Below, one piece after another: positions 52,813 through 63,589 of a stretch of 64,000 bases of DNA. The DNA lies in contig NW_005199770.1 in assembly GCF_000372725.1 (NCBI RefSeq), positions 429,063 to 493,062 on the forward strand, read 5' to 3'. Numbering within the stretch: position 1 is the first letter of the stretch; every line of letters starts with the position of its first letter. The position numbers and the translations under genes were made by a program. The stretch comes from Emiliania huxleyi CCMP1516. Lineage: Eukaryota; Haptophyta; Isochrysidales; Noelaerhabdaceae. The notes beneath the pieces were generated by a model. The model saw only the letters and a program-made list of their open reading frames with translations, searched no databases and was not told the origin of the DNA.

Positions 52813-54835
52813 CACGCCGCAGGCTCGTCGTGCGGCTTCTCGATGGTGACAGCCCGCTTGCCGGTCGGCACGAGGACCGAGACGCCGAGCTTGGTCGTCG
52901 AGAGCGAGTAGCCGTCGATGTTGAGCTCGAGGTTTGGCCTAGTGCAAGCGCGTCACGCCTCGAGCATGTGCCAACGGTGCTTCCCCGTTCGACACGGGCC
53001 CGCTGACGGGCTTCTCAGAAGCAGGGAGAGGAGCGGCCGACGCGCAAGAAAGGGTCCCGGCGCATCGGCATGGGGGCCACAACTCCAATCTCGGCCAATC
53101 TCGGCCGACCTCTGCTCGTCTCGGCTAGTCTCGCGCCGGCGTGTCGGCGTGGGCCCCTCCTGCTCCCTCCGCAGCTGCGTCATGTGCTCCGAAGTGAACA
53201 AGCCTCCGCTGCCGCCCAAGAGCCCTCCGTGACGGTACCCCGCCTCGCCGCCGTACGGCATCGGACCCTCGCCCAAATACCCTCCGCCGCCCATGCCCCC
53301 CATGCCGCCGCCGCCCAAGTAGTGCCCCTCGCCTGCGTACGGGTTCTGCACCAGCCCGCCGAGCGGCGAGGGCGACATGCCGCCGCCCATGCCTCCGCCG
53401 CCCATGCCTCCGCCGCCCATGCCTCCGCCGCCCATGCCTCCGCCGCCCATGCCTCCGCCGCCCATGCCTCCGCCGCCCTCCCAATGCGCCGCCCCTCCCT
53501 GCACGTACGTCCCCTCGGAGAAGGTGGGCTGGAAAGCCGCCGCCGAACGGTTGAGCGGCTGGCCGGCCGACGGCGACGGCGACACCTATCCACGAGCCAT
53601 CCCGCTCCTCAGCTCCTCCAGTCAGCGGCGCAACAGCCGAAACGGCCGTCGTGCGGCGGCGCCTGTGCGCCCGGCAGGACGGGCGAGGGTGGCACGGCGC
53701 CCGGCAGAGACAGCGCCGCGGCGCCCGCCTCCATCGGCGCCGCCGCCGCCGCGCTGCTCGCTGCCGGGCACGCCGCAGCCGCCACCGCAGCGCCGGCACT
53801 CCGGAGCCACTCTGGAGTGCGCTGCGCAGAGAGCGAGATCACCCCCCCTCCTCCCCCGGCACTGGTGCACGCGGCGAGGTGCGGCGCCACGCAGAGCAGC
53901 GCCTGCGCGGCCGAGATCCCGCCCGCGCCAGCCCCACCCGCGGCCTCTCCCGCCGCCGCCGCTGCCGCCTCTGACGGCGAAGGCATGGGCGGTGCCGCCC
54001 CGCCGCCCTTTCCGCCGCGGCGGCCCTTGCCGCCCTTACCGCCGCCCTTTGTGGGAAGCTGCGGCGGCGAGGATCGCGCCGCGTCGGCCACCGCCTCCGG
54101 CACCTCCTTCAGCAGCGGGTGCTGCGCGCCGGCGGCGGCAGGCAGAGGCGCAGCGCCGTTCTGGCGGGCGTGGCCGCCCTCCTCCTCCCAGCCGCTGTCG
54201 CGAGCGGAGGAGGAGCGGCCGGAGCGACGCGAGGAGCGGCTCCTACCAGCCAACCGTCTCTCGAGTCACGGGGCGGCTGGCCGAGGGCGCGGCCAGGCGA
54301 GGCGGAGTGCGCGCCCTCGGCTGCTCCGGCCCTCGCCCTTGCCGCGCCCCTCGCCCTTGCCGCCTCTGCTGCCGCGGCTGGTGCGATGCGGCCGCGGCTC
54401 CTCGCGCATGAGCTCCTCGAACTTGTCGTGCGCCCACGGCAGCTCCTCCTCCTTCTTGCCCCGCCCTTCCTGCCGCGAGCGCCGCCGGCCGCCGCCGCCG
54501 CCGCCGCCCATCCTGTCGTCGTGCATAAAGAAGGCTCCCTTGGTGGGAACCGCGACGTTCACCGCCTCGCGGTCGTCACGCGCGTCGTGCTCCTCGTCGT
54601 CAAAGCTCTCCTGCGCCGCCTCCCCGAACTCTTCGTCCACCGCCGCCTCGTCAGCATCCTCCTCTTCGCTCTCGTCGTCGTTTGCATAGTCCGTCTCGTC
54701 GGCCGCCTTGCCGGCGTCGGCGTCCTCGCCGTTGAGGGCCTCCTCGCCAGCGCTGTCCGCGTCCGAGTCCTCAGCGGGCTCCGCGACTCGCCCGTCCTCC
54801 TCCTCGTCGTCGGCAGTGCGGCGCCGACCCGGCAT
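52813..54835 (-). CDS. CASC3: CASC3/Barentsz (MLN51), exon-junction-complex core component
   Basis: ATG at 54835 (MPGRRRTADDEEEDG). Residues 1-92 are very acidic. The Btz/SELOR domain follows: AVPTKGAFFMHDDR (about 95-108), a Gly/Arg linker, then LPWAHDKFEELMREE (about 132-146). These are the residues that in animal and plant MLN51 wrap around eIF4AIII and RNA. Downstream (54430-53150) is Arg/Gly/Pro low-complexity sequence with a GGGGM repeat. The last exon (about 52938-52813) ends LGVSVLVPTGKRAVTIEK. Splice joins between 54250 and 52940 are not resolved. The protein acts in mRNA splicing-linked export, localisation and decay. Confidence 0.75.
53377..53476. repeat. 15-bp coding minisatellite (GGGGM)n in CASC3
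   Basis: About seven copies of cccatgcctccgccg on the plus strand, in frame as Gly-Gly-Gly-Gly-Met on the minus strand. Confidence 0.9.
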
Positions 54836-55521
54836 CGAGACGTGACGACAACGTACTCGAGTAGCACGCGTTTTCTTTTGTTTGTATTTTTAAAGCGTTT
54901 TCTTTTGTTTGTACGTGAGGAGGGCGTCCATAGACACCTCACAAGACCCCACACACGGTCTCGTCCGTGCCTCGCCGGGCGGCGAGATTGCTAGAGGTGG
55001 AGCAAGCCTGCTCTAGCCTCGCATGTTACTTCCTGTCGTCTGTTGTGTTGTTGTGCCCTTGTTTGTGTCCTTGGCACCGTGGAATGCTGGGGGGGGCGAC
55101 AGGGAGGATGTGGCCCTGAGTTATGTGTACGCCAACTCAGGGTGTGTGGCAGCCAGCTGGCTGTGATGTGTCTTGTGAGCCTGTTTGTGTCTGTGTGTCG
55201 CTCGTGCGTGCCGTCATCATCTGTCCAGCGTCCACCCATACCGCGTTGGTGTCCAGTCCGAGCCTGGCTGTTCTTCACCTTCCTACATACATACAGTAGC
55301 TGAAAGAAAGTTCCCCCAGTCCCGTGCCCAGTGTCGTGCGAGGGGCGCTGCTACGTTACAAAGTTCTTTCCGCGCCCTTTTTCTGTTTCGTGTTTGGACG
55401 ATTTGTTCCGCCACCATGGCTCCCTCGGTAACGTGGTTGGCTTTTAGATCAATGTTGGCTTCCCCGGAGAGATCCGGAGCGACGCGCTGCCGCTGGCCAC
55501 TTCACTGGCCGACTCACACTG
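54836..55521. repeat. Intergenic with short dispersed repeat
   Basis: A 19-20-bp direct repeat (gcgttttcttttgtttgta) at about 54868 and 54895 lies just upstream of CASC3. A minus-strand copy of the short core repeat described at 58230-58326 is at 55225-55300. No gene called. Confidence 0.6.
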
Positions 55522-56532
55522 TCACTCACCGAAGGGGGCGGCACACACGTGACCAAACTTGGCGCGCATCCGGTCGCTGATCTCGAAGCCGCCGCCGGCG
55601 CCGCTCCTCCCGGCGAACACCTCTTTGAAGAGCCACCGGTAGTGCTGCACGCGACCGTTGGACGCGAGGCCTCGCAGCTTCGACTCCCGCTGCCCCTCGT
55701 GCGAGTACTCCTCGCTCTTGCGCAGGGTGAGGGCGACGGCCGCCTCGGTGAAGCGGTAGTGCGAGAAGGCCCAGCGCAGGTAGCGGAGCGCGAGGCCTCT
55801 CTTGAGGGAGGCGGACGATTTGAAGGCGACGCGCTCGCCCCGCGCATCGGTCGCAGGCAGCAGCATCCACTTGTCCTCGTTTTCCTCCCACGCGCACAGC
55901 GTGAAGCGGCAGCGGCGCGGGTACTGCGCGCTGAGCGAGCGAGCGCCGAGAGGCGCGACGGCAGGCATGGACCAGTCGGCCGCGACGCGGTCAATCATCG
56001 TGCCGCGCACGGCGAGACCGCGCGGGTCTGCCTCCAGCTCGGCCAGCAGCTCGCACGGGAAGGCGAAGAACTCGTCCGAGTCGGCTCGCATGAGGTACCC
56101 GCTCGCGGGCACCTGGCGGAAGTAGGCGGTGGCGAGACTCGTCTTGATCGTGGACGACCAGGTCTCGAGGAACATCCTCGGCTGCCTCACGCCGTGCACG
56201 CGGAGCGCGGCGAGCGTCTCGTTGAGGCCGCGACTGCCCTCGCAGTGCGGCGCGTGGAGCACGAGCATTGCCCGTGAGGTGAGATCGATGCCGAGGCGGG
56301 AGTAGTGCTCGAGCCAGTGCGGCAGCAGCGGATCGATCGCCGCTCGAGACACGGCGAGCATGGCGAAGAGGTGGGTGGACGCAGCGACCGCGTCGGGCAG
56401 CCGCTGCAGCTCGCAGCGGTCAGCGTGGCCCCAGCGTAGCCGGTCGCAGCTCGCTCCGAGGTGCAGTGGGTAGTTGCAGCGGGTCGAGCGGACCGTGACT
56501 GGGCACGCGCGAGTTGTGTTGCTGTGATTCAT
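55522..56532 (-). CDS. Glycosyltransferase-like protein (GT-A type, GT2/GT92-like)
   Basis: A single exon of 336 residues from ATG 56532 (MNHSNTTRACP); upstream the frame runs into a microsatellite without an ATG. LFAMLAVSRAAIDPLLPHWL and HYSRLGI resemble the start of the nucleotide-sugar fold. LMRADSDEFFAFPC provides the DxD-type metal-binding motif (DSDE). RGTMIDRVAADWSMPAV and a C-terminal W.HYRF-like stretch (WAFSHYRFTEAAVAL) are similar to algal GT92/DUF23-type proteins. No clear transmembrane anchor is visible, so a 5' exon may be missing. Sugar donor and acceptor unknown. Confidence 0.65.
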   Translation of the reverse strand: MNHSNTTRACPVTVRSTRCNYPLHLGASCDRLRWGHADRCELQRLPDAVAASTHLFAMLAVSRAAIDPLLPHWLEHYSRLGIDLTSRAMLVLHAPHCEGSRGLNETLAALRVHGVRQPRMFLETWSSTIKTSLATAYFRQVPASGYLMRADSDEFFAFPCELLAELEADPRGLAVRGTMIDRVAADWSMPAVAPLGARSLSAQYPRRCRFTLCAWEENEDKWMLLPATDARGERVAFKSSASLKRGLALRYLRWAFSHYRFTEAAVALTLRKSEEYSHEGQRESKLRGLASNGRVQHYRWLFKEVFAGRSGAGGGFEISDRMRAKFGHVCAAPFGE

Positions 56533-57499
<967 letters not shown>

Positions 57500-58088
57500 G
57501 GGATGCGATGAAGTCAATGAAGTCAAGCTCTGGACGCCCCTCCTCAAGACCTCCTCGGCGGGCGTTGGCAACGCCTCGAGCGGCGGCACGCCCGCCTCCG
57601 CGTTGGCCACTCCTACGCCTTCGGCAGCACCGAGGAGAAGGCCCGCCGCCTAAACATGGGCTGCAAGGCGCGCGGGCAGCCCGGCCAACCCTTCTCCCAC
57701 AAGAACGGCCACGGCTACGTCAAGGCGCATCGCGGTTTCTACCACGACGCGATCTTTGTCAAGCGCAACAACTTCAACCTGCTGCTCCACGAGACGTTTG
57801 GCGGCGGCTTCTCGCCCACCCCTGTTCTCAAGCTTCGCCGCCTCGCGCGCAAAGTCGCGCGCGGCAGCGTCGACCGCAGCCACGGCCTACTCGCCCAAGT
57901 ACTCGCTCTCTTTTATGTCCCACCATGCAGAGCGCATCTCTCTCTCTGTTGTGCGAGGCGTGAACCGCGCCATTCGCTCTCACCTGGCAACCCTGTCTGC
58001 ACGTCTCGCGCGCGCGTGAACAGGGCTCCAGGCCCCAAATGATGTGTGTGTGCGTGTTAGAGTTGTTTGGTATTGAAAAATCTCTCTC
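57500..58088 (+). pseudogene. Repeated-family ORF fragment (parent of the 30.8-kb insertion)
   Basis: One frame reads LERRHARLRVGHSYAFGS, then GQPFSHKNGHGYVKAHRG, FYHDAIFVKRNNFNLLLHE and GGGFSP up to about 57820. A frame change then leads to YSPKYSLSFMSHHAERISL and a stop near 58019. The 3' part, 57767-58088, is also found at 30755-31075 (inverted) and in weaker form at 48595-48690. I do not recognise the family and see no reverse-transcriptase or transposase motif in the part present. It behaves as mobile DNA. Confidence 0.6.
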
Positions 58089-58425
58089 AGGAAGAGCCGT
58101 CCGTGCGTGCGCGGTGCGGCAAGAAAGAAGGCATCCAGAAGCGCCAGATCCTAGTGCCGAAAGTCTGGTGGCACTTTCACGCTCAATCGCCAGCGGCCCC
58201 CACATCCCTCGAGCGCAGAAGCTCGGTTTCACGGTAGGTAGGTAGGTAGAAAGGTGAAGAACAGCCAGGCTCGGACTGGACACCAACGCGGTATGGGTGA
58301 AGAACAGCCAGGCTCGGACTGGACACAATGCGGAAGGGGTGGAAAAGAATGCACAGGAAACAAAAGAAAACTAAACGCGGACGTTGAGCACTCTCGTCGT
58401 CGTGTCGGAGGCCGCCATCTCCGCC
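58089..58425. repeat. Short dispersed repeat, two tandem cores
   Basis: 58235-58252 is taggtaggtaggtagaaa. 58253-58283 and about 58296-58326 are two copies of a ~31-bp core beginning ggtgaagaacagccaggctc. Other copies are at 48753-48802 (+), 55225-55300 (-) and 57121-57181 (+, diverged). The element sits in the 5' region of the bestrophin gene. Confidence 0.8.
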
Positions 58426-59415
58426 ATGCCGAGACGGCAACTCTTGCTCGGCCTAGCTGCGCCCGCATTGGCCGTGACGGCCGTTCCCGCGCTTACCGCT
58501 CCGCCATCCGCTTCGCTCGCCGTGCACGCCGCGGCGAGGCAAACGCACTCCTTCTGCGAGGCAGCGTGTGGCTCGGCGGCGGCTCGGCAGCGTGCGGTGC
58601 GGTGTGGGCGCGTCGTTTGCGCGCTTTCGCCCGCCTACGACTCGACCATGCGCTACGCCGCCGTTGACTGGGCCAAGAACCTGCGGACGCTGCCGGTGAC
58701 GCATGCCACCCGCCTCCGCATCGCCACTGGCCTCACCACCTCTGCGACGCCTCTCCGCCTCCGGCGGTGGCACCGCGTCCCGAACGCCGCTGTCACCACG
58801 CACGCCTCTTCACCGCCCAGACCTCGACCATCCTCAAGCGCATCTCCTCGCCGCTCCTCTTCAACGTTCTCGTCACGGCGCGCTCTCGCACACCCACCTC
58901 CGGCACACCAACAGTCACCTCCTCAAGGCAGAGGCAGCCACCTCCGCTGTCAGCCACCTCCGCTGTGCCAACGCGTCCGCGGCGACCGCGGCCACGCGCC
59001 ACGCGCCCTCTCCTCCTCTCTCGGAGAGGGCGGCGGCGGCGCGGCAGGCCAGAGCCGCGGGTCGGCCCAGCAGCGCTGCAGTCTCCGAGCAATCTCCGAG
59101 CAATCTCAGAGCAATCTCGGAGCAATCTCGGAGCAATCTCCCGCGGCGGGCAGCCCACCCTCGCCCGACCTACGCCCGACCTACGCCCGACCTCCAGGTC
59201 CTCATCTGCGCGTCCCAAGCCTTTGGAGGGCCGCTGCCGCCGCTGCCGCCGCTGCCGCACCAGCTGCTCGGCAGTGCGCTCGGCCTGCTGCTGGTGTTCC
59301 GCACGAATGCGGCATACGACCGGTTCTGGGAGGCGCGAGATGCGGACGAGATGCGGACGAGATGCGGACGAGATGCGGACGAGAGCAGAGGGCGGGAGAG
59401 GTAGAGGAGAGGGAG

Positions 59416-59491
<76 letters not shown>

Positions 59492-61783
59492 GAGTGTGGC
59501 CAGCTCTTGCGAAGCGGAAGTGGTAGCGGAGATGGAGCCACGTCCAAGACGCGTGCCCTCCGTGGCGTGTGCGCGGCCCTGCAGGCGAGGAAGCAGTGGG
59601 GCGTCGTCACGTCGGAGTGCCGCGCGCTGGCCGGCCACGCAGTGACCTTCATGACGCCGCAGCAGGCGGCTGCACACAAGCACTCGGCCTCACCTCGGCC
59701 TCACCTCGGCCAACCTCGGCCTCGCCTCGGCCTCACCTCGGCCTCACCTCGGCCTCGCCTCGTCCTCACCTCGGCCTCACCTCGGCCTCACCTCGGCCAA
59801 CCTCGGCCTCGCCTCGGCCTCACCTCGGCCTCACCTCGGCCTCGCCTCGTCCTCACCTCGCCCGCACCCCTCGGGCATCTCACATCAGGCTTTGCCTCTC
59901 CTCTCGCTCACCGCCGCCTTCCCCGTCGTGGCGAAGCAGCCGGGCTGCGAGGCGGCACTGCGAGCCGCGTCTCTCCACGCGCCTCCCTGTGAACAGGTGA
60001 AGAGCTACCTGCGAGGCGAGCGCGACTCGCGCCGCCTCAAGGCGTTGCTGGCGCCGTCAGAGGTCGGCAGAGCGTTCGAGACCGCCACCTCGGACGGTGA
60101 GCAGCGTCTCTTCTCACCGCCGCCCTGCGGGTAGGTGCTTGCCCTCGACGCGGTCGTCAACCAGCCGCAGTACGTGCTCGCGCGGCTGCGGCAGCTGGCG
60201 CAGGCGGCGCGGCAGGTTGGGGTGAGCGAGAAGGAGCGCGAGGTGCTGCTCAAGAGCGTCGGGGTGCTGGGTGCGCCACACCCGCACTGCCACACCTGCC
60301 CTGCCACACCTGCCCTGCCACACCTGCCCTGCCACACCTGCCTTGCCACACCTGCCCTGCCACACCTGCCCTGCCACACCTGCCCTGCCACACCTGCCCT
60401 GCCACACCTGCCCTGCCACACCTGCCCTGCCACACCTGCCCTGCCACACCTGCCCTGCCACACCTGCCCTGCCACACCTGCCCTGCCACACCTGCCCTGC
60501 CACACCTGCCCTGCCACACCTGCCCTGCCACACCTGCCCTGCCACACCTGCCCTGCCACACCTGCCCTGCCACACCTGCCCTGCCACACTTGCCCTGCCA
60601 CACCTGCCCTGCCACACCTGCCCTGCCACACCTGCCCTGCCACACCTGCCCTGCCACACCTGCCCTGCCACACCTGCCTTGCCACACCTGCCCTGCCACA
60701 CCTGCCTTGCCACACTTGCCTTGCCACACCCGCCTTGCCACACTTGCCCCCCGCAACCCCGCCACTCCCGCCATCCTTGCACCCTTCCCGCTCCCACCAC
60801 CGTCCACACACGTGCCCCCGCCGCCCCCGCCCCCGCCGCACCGCCGTCGCAGGCGAGTGCGTCTCGAGATTACCCAGATTGCCTCGAGATTGCCTCGAGA
60901 TTGCCTCGAGATTGCCTCGAGAGTGCCTCGAGATTGCCTCGAGATTACCCGTAGGCGAGTGCGTCTCGACGTGCGAGCGCATCTACAACACGCCCATCCC
61001 GCTCTCGTACTCGCGGCACACCTCGCGCTTCCTCATCTTTTACGCCTCCACGCTGCCTCTCGCCATCGTCGGCGCTCCTTCCGCCGAGAGGAGGCGTGGC
61101 CCTCCTCCCCGTGCCGCGTCCACGCCAAGTCCCGCTGCCGCGTCCGTGCAGGCGCACTCGGCTGGGCGACGGTGCCGGTGATGGCGACTCTCTGCTGGGC
61201 CCTCTTCGGCCGCCTCGAGAGAGAGGAAGAGGCCGGGTCGGGGCGGCGGGAGGTCGCAACTCGGCCCCCCTGCGAGCAGGCATCCTCGAGATTGGCAACC
61301 TGATCGAGGAGCCCTTCACCGCCTACGAGTCGCAGAGGCGGCCGCTGCTGCCACTGACCGAGGCCCGCCGAGAGGACGCCGAGAGAGTAGCCGAGGCGCA
61401 GCCGAGAGAGTAGCCGAGGCGCAGCCGAGATGTAGCCGCTGCCGCCGCTCACCGAGCTTCGCCGCCCGCGAGAAGAGAGTCCGTTTGCCGTTGGCCTCAG
61501 GTCTGCCGCACGATCCGGCGCGACGTGCGCGCCATCGCACAGTACGCTGCGCTCGCGCAAAACTACTCGACGCCGACGATCGCCCGCGGCGGGCCGGGGC
61601 CGCGTCGTGAGCAGCCCGTGCCCGGCCGCCTCCTCATGCATGCCCCCCTGCACAGGCGAGCCCACGTTCGAGCTGCCCGACGGCTTCCGCCAGCTGCGCG
61701 CCGTGCTCGCCACCTCCGCCGCCGTAGCCACGGAGGTCTCCGAGGCGGCGAAGAAGAAGGCGACGGGGGGACAGGACGCGTGA
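58426..61783 (+). CDS. Bestrophin-family (UPF0187-type) anion channel, 12 short exons
   Basis: Exons 58426-58695, 58821-58877, 59198-59332, 59585 to 59665 (or 59668), 59889-59927, 59997-60062, 60135-60270, 60955-61071, 61152-61208, 61280-61362, 61501-61588 and 61656-61783 join in phase to about 418 residues. The N-terminus (MPRRQLLLGLAAPALAVTAV) may be a transit peptide. Diagnostic bestrophin motifs appear across joins: LLGSALGLLLVFRTNAAYDR then FWE/ARKQWG, AAFPV/VKSYLRGE, CERIYNTPIPLSYSRH, LPLAIVG/ALGWATVPV and ILEIGNLIEEPF. The family forms anion channels; algal and plant members sit in thylakoid or plastid membranes, which is inferred here. Several introns use GC donors; the motif continuity is the evidence for them. 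Confidence 0.85.
59412..59489. repeat. (GA)n microsatellite in bestrophin intron 3
   Basis: Two GA blocks separated by gggaga, preceded by an 11-bp tandem unit (gagatgcggac) at 59337-59382. Both lie inside the 59333-59584 intron. Confidence 0.95.
59685..59868. repeat. Minisatellite of cctcacctcgg units in bestrophin intron 4
   Basis: About 16 copies of an 11-12-bp unit (cctcacctcgg, cctcgcctcgg, ccaacctcgg), with a higher-order repeat of about 72-84 bp visible between 59700 and 59850. Confidence 0.95.
60285..60750. repeat. 14-bp minisatellite (about 33 copies) in bestrophin intron 7
   Basis: Nearly perfect tandem cacacctgccctgc units, with a few c-to-t changes concentrated at the right end. 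The unit contains cacctg, so the array offers many pseudo-splice-like sites. A second repeat of ctcgagattgc units follows at 60864-60950. Confidence 0.97.
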
Positions 61784-63489
61784 GGCCGCTCTTTGGCGGC
61801 GCGTGCCGTGTACCGCTGAGTTGGGTGCACAGCGTTTCGACCGACGATCCGCATCCCCAGTTTCACTTTCTTGCTTCTACTGCTGCCAGCGCAGCCGACG
61901 TTTGAAGAAAGGGCGAATGACATATTCGACACCCTCGACGACCATCTCGGCTACGGTTCCGACTCCGGCTCCGGCTGGTAGTCGACAAGCTGCCGAGCCC
62001 AAATCACGACGTTTGTCGTTTCGTGAATCGCGACGGTGTCTCTTGTTCAGTGGTCGTTACCGTTGAAACGCGCGCGTTTCACAAAAAAGAGACGTTTCAC
62101 AAAAAAGAGAGGCTAGTTCCATTTCACTCTGACACGCTAATACTGTCCCGTTTTGCTGTTCACAGCTAGGGACGGCCTCTGCGGCAAAGTCAAACCACCC
62201 CACCACCACCTCCCTCCCTCCCTACCACCTCCCACCACGGCTAACCTTCGGCTCCCGCTCAGAGGCTCGCCGCGCCCGTGCACCGCGCGGCGGCGGCGCC
62301 GAGGCCGGCGCCTTGCACCCGGCCCGCGGCCGGCACCGCCTCGCCCCACAACTGACCGCCCTGCGGCCCCTGCGCAGGCGTACCACAGGCGTCGCTCAAA
62401 AAGCGACGCCGGGTGTGGGCTGCTCCCTTGACCCGTCACCCGCCGCGCCCGCGCCCGGCCGCCTCACCGCTCACGGAGCGTGCTCGCCGCCGCCGCCGCG
62501 CGTCCCGCGCCGCCACGCATGCCCCTTGCCCTGACGCGCGCTCTGTGCAGCGGCGCAGAGCGCGCGTCCCTGGCACAGACGGAGCAGCGGCCGCGCCAGC
62601 GGTCGCTGCTCCGCCCCCCCGTCGCGCGCGCCGCGCGCGCGCTGCCGCCGCCGCCGCCGCCGCCGCCCCCTCCTCGCCGTCTTCCCCACCCTACCCTCTC
62701 TCTGTTGCGTGCGCCGCGCAGCCGCGCTGCGCGCCCCCGCCCCCGCCCCCGCCCCCGCTCCCAAGCGCCCCTTCCCCGGTAGGTGTGCGGAGAAAGTAGA
62801 ACCAATCGAGAGGTGGCAGAAGCCGCCGTGTGTGACACATATTGCGGCACGTGTGCCGGCAGCGGCCAGCGCGCGGCGCGCGCAGCGGCCAGCGCAACAG
62901 GCGTTTCAAACAGCAAACGGGACGGCCTGCGCAGCCTCTAACTATCTTGAAAACGTCCAACGGAGCTCCGTGTTGCTCCCAGCGCCCTCCCCCGCGCTTC
63001 CTGCGGCCATGGCCGATGATACTAGTATGAGAGGTCATCTGGCTACCGCGAGCGCGACTCAACTCGCCGACGTCGTCCGATGATTGTGCCTCAAAGTCAG
63101 CCTCCGGAGGCTATCGTGGGGTCGAGCCGGCAGTAGCCGTGACATGTGGTTCCACCACCCCTCGTATGCTTTGCCTCTGACCGCCACCGTTCCCAGGCTG
63201 CCAAATGGGATGGAAAGGAAGGCTCGGCGAGCGTATAGAAGCGTGCTCGACCTCGTCGTGGCAACCTGCACGGCAGCGCTGGTAGGCGCGATGAGCGTCG
63301 TGCCACCTGACCCGAGACGGGTCGCAGGCGTCGTACCGAGCGCGTCGAGACCGTGTCCTGATGTGATCTGCACGGGTGAGTCACGTCGGCGTCAAAGGAG
63401 CGACGTGCGACCTGTCAGAGCTTGATCTCCGATCTCAGCGGCGTCGAGTCGTCTCCGGCGCGCGACAGAGGTACATCCCCAGGACGCGC
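61784..63489. other. Intergenic, GC-rich low complexity, no gene supported
   Basis: A short duplicated ttcacaaaaaagagac at 62068-62100, a GC-rich compositional block at 62260-62800 with (ccg)n and (ccccg)n tracts, then a lower-GC stretch 63000-63480 with an open frame on each strand and no domain. Ends at the second gap. Confidence 0.5.
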
Positions 63490-63589
63490 NNNNNNNNNNN
63501 NNNNNNNNNNNNNNNNNNNNNNNNNNNNNNNNNNNNNNNNNNNNNNNNNNNNNNNNNNNNNNNNNNNNNNNNNNNNNNNNNNNNNNNNN
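63490..63589. other. Assembly gap, 100 N
   Basis: Exactly 100 N. Sequence to its right repeats 61483-61893. Confidence 0.99.

Noticed and set aside
60114-61181. Long open frames on both strands (CHTCPATPALPHLP-type repeats and their complements)
   Set aside because: They are translations of the 14-bp minisatellite inside a bestrophin intron.
62464-62916. ORFs on both strands in the (ccg)n/(ccccg)n block
   Set aside because: Compositional artefact; no splice sites, start context or domain.
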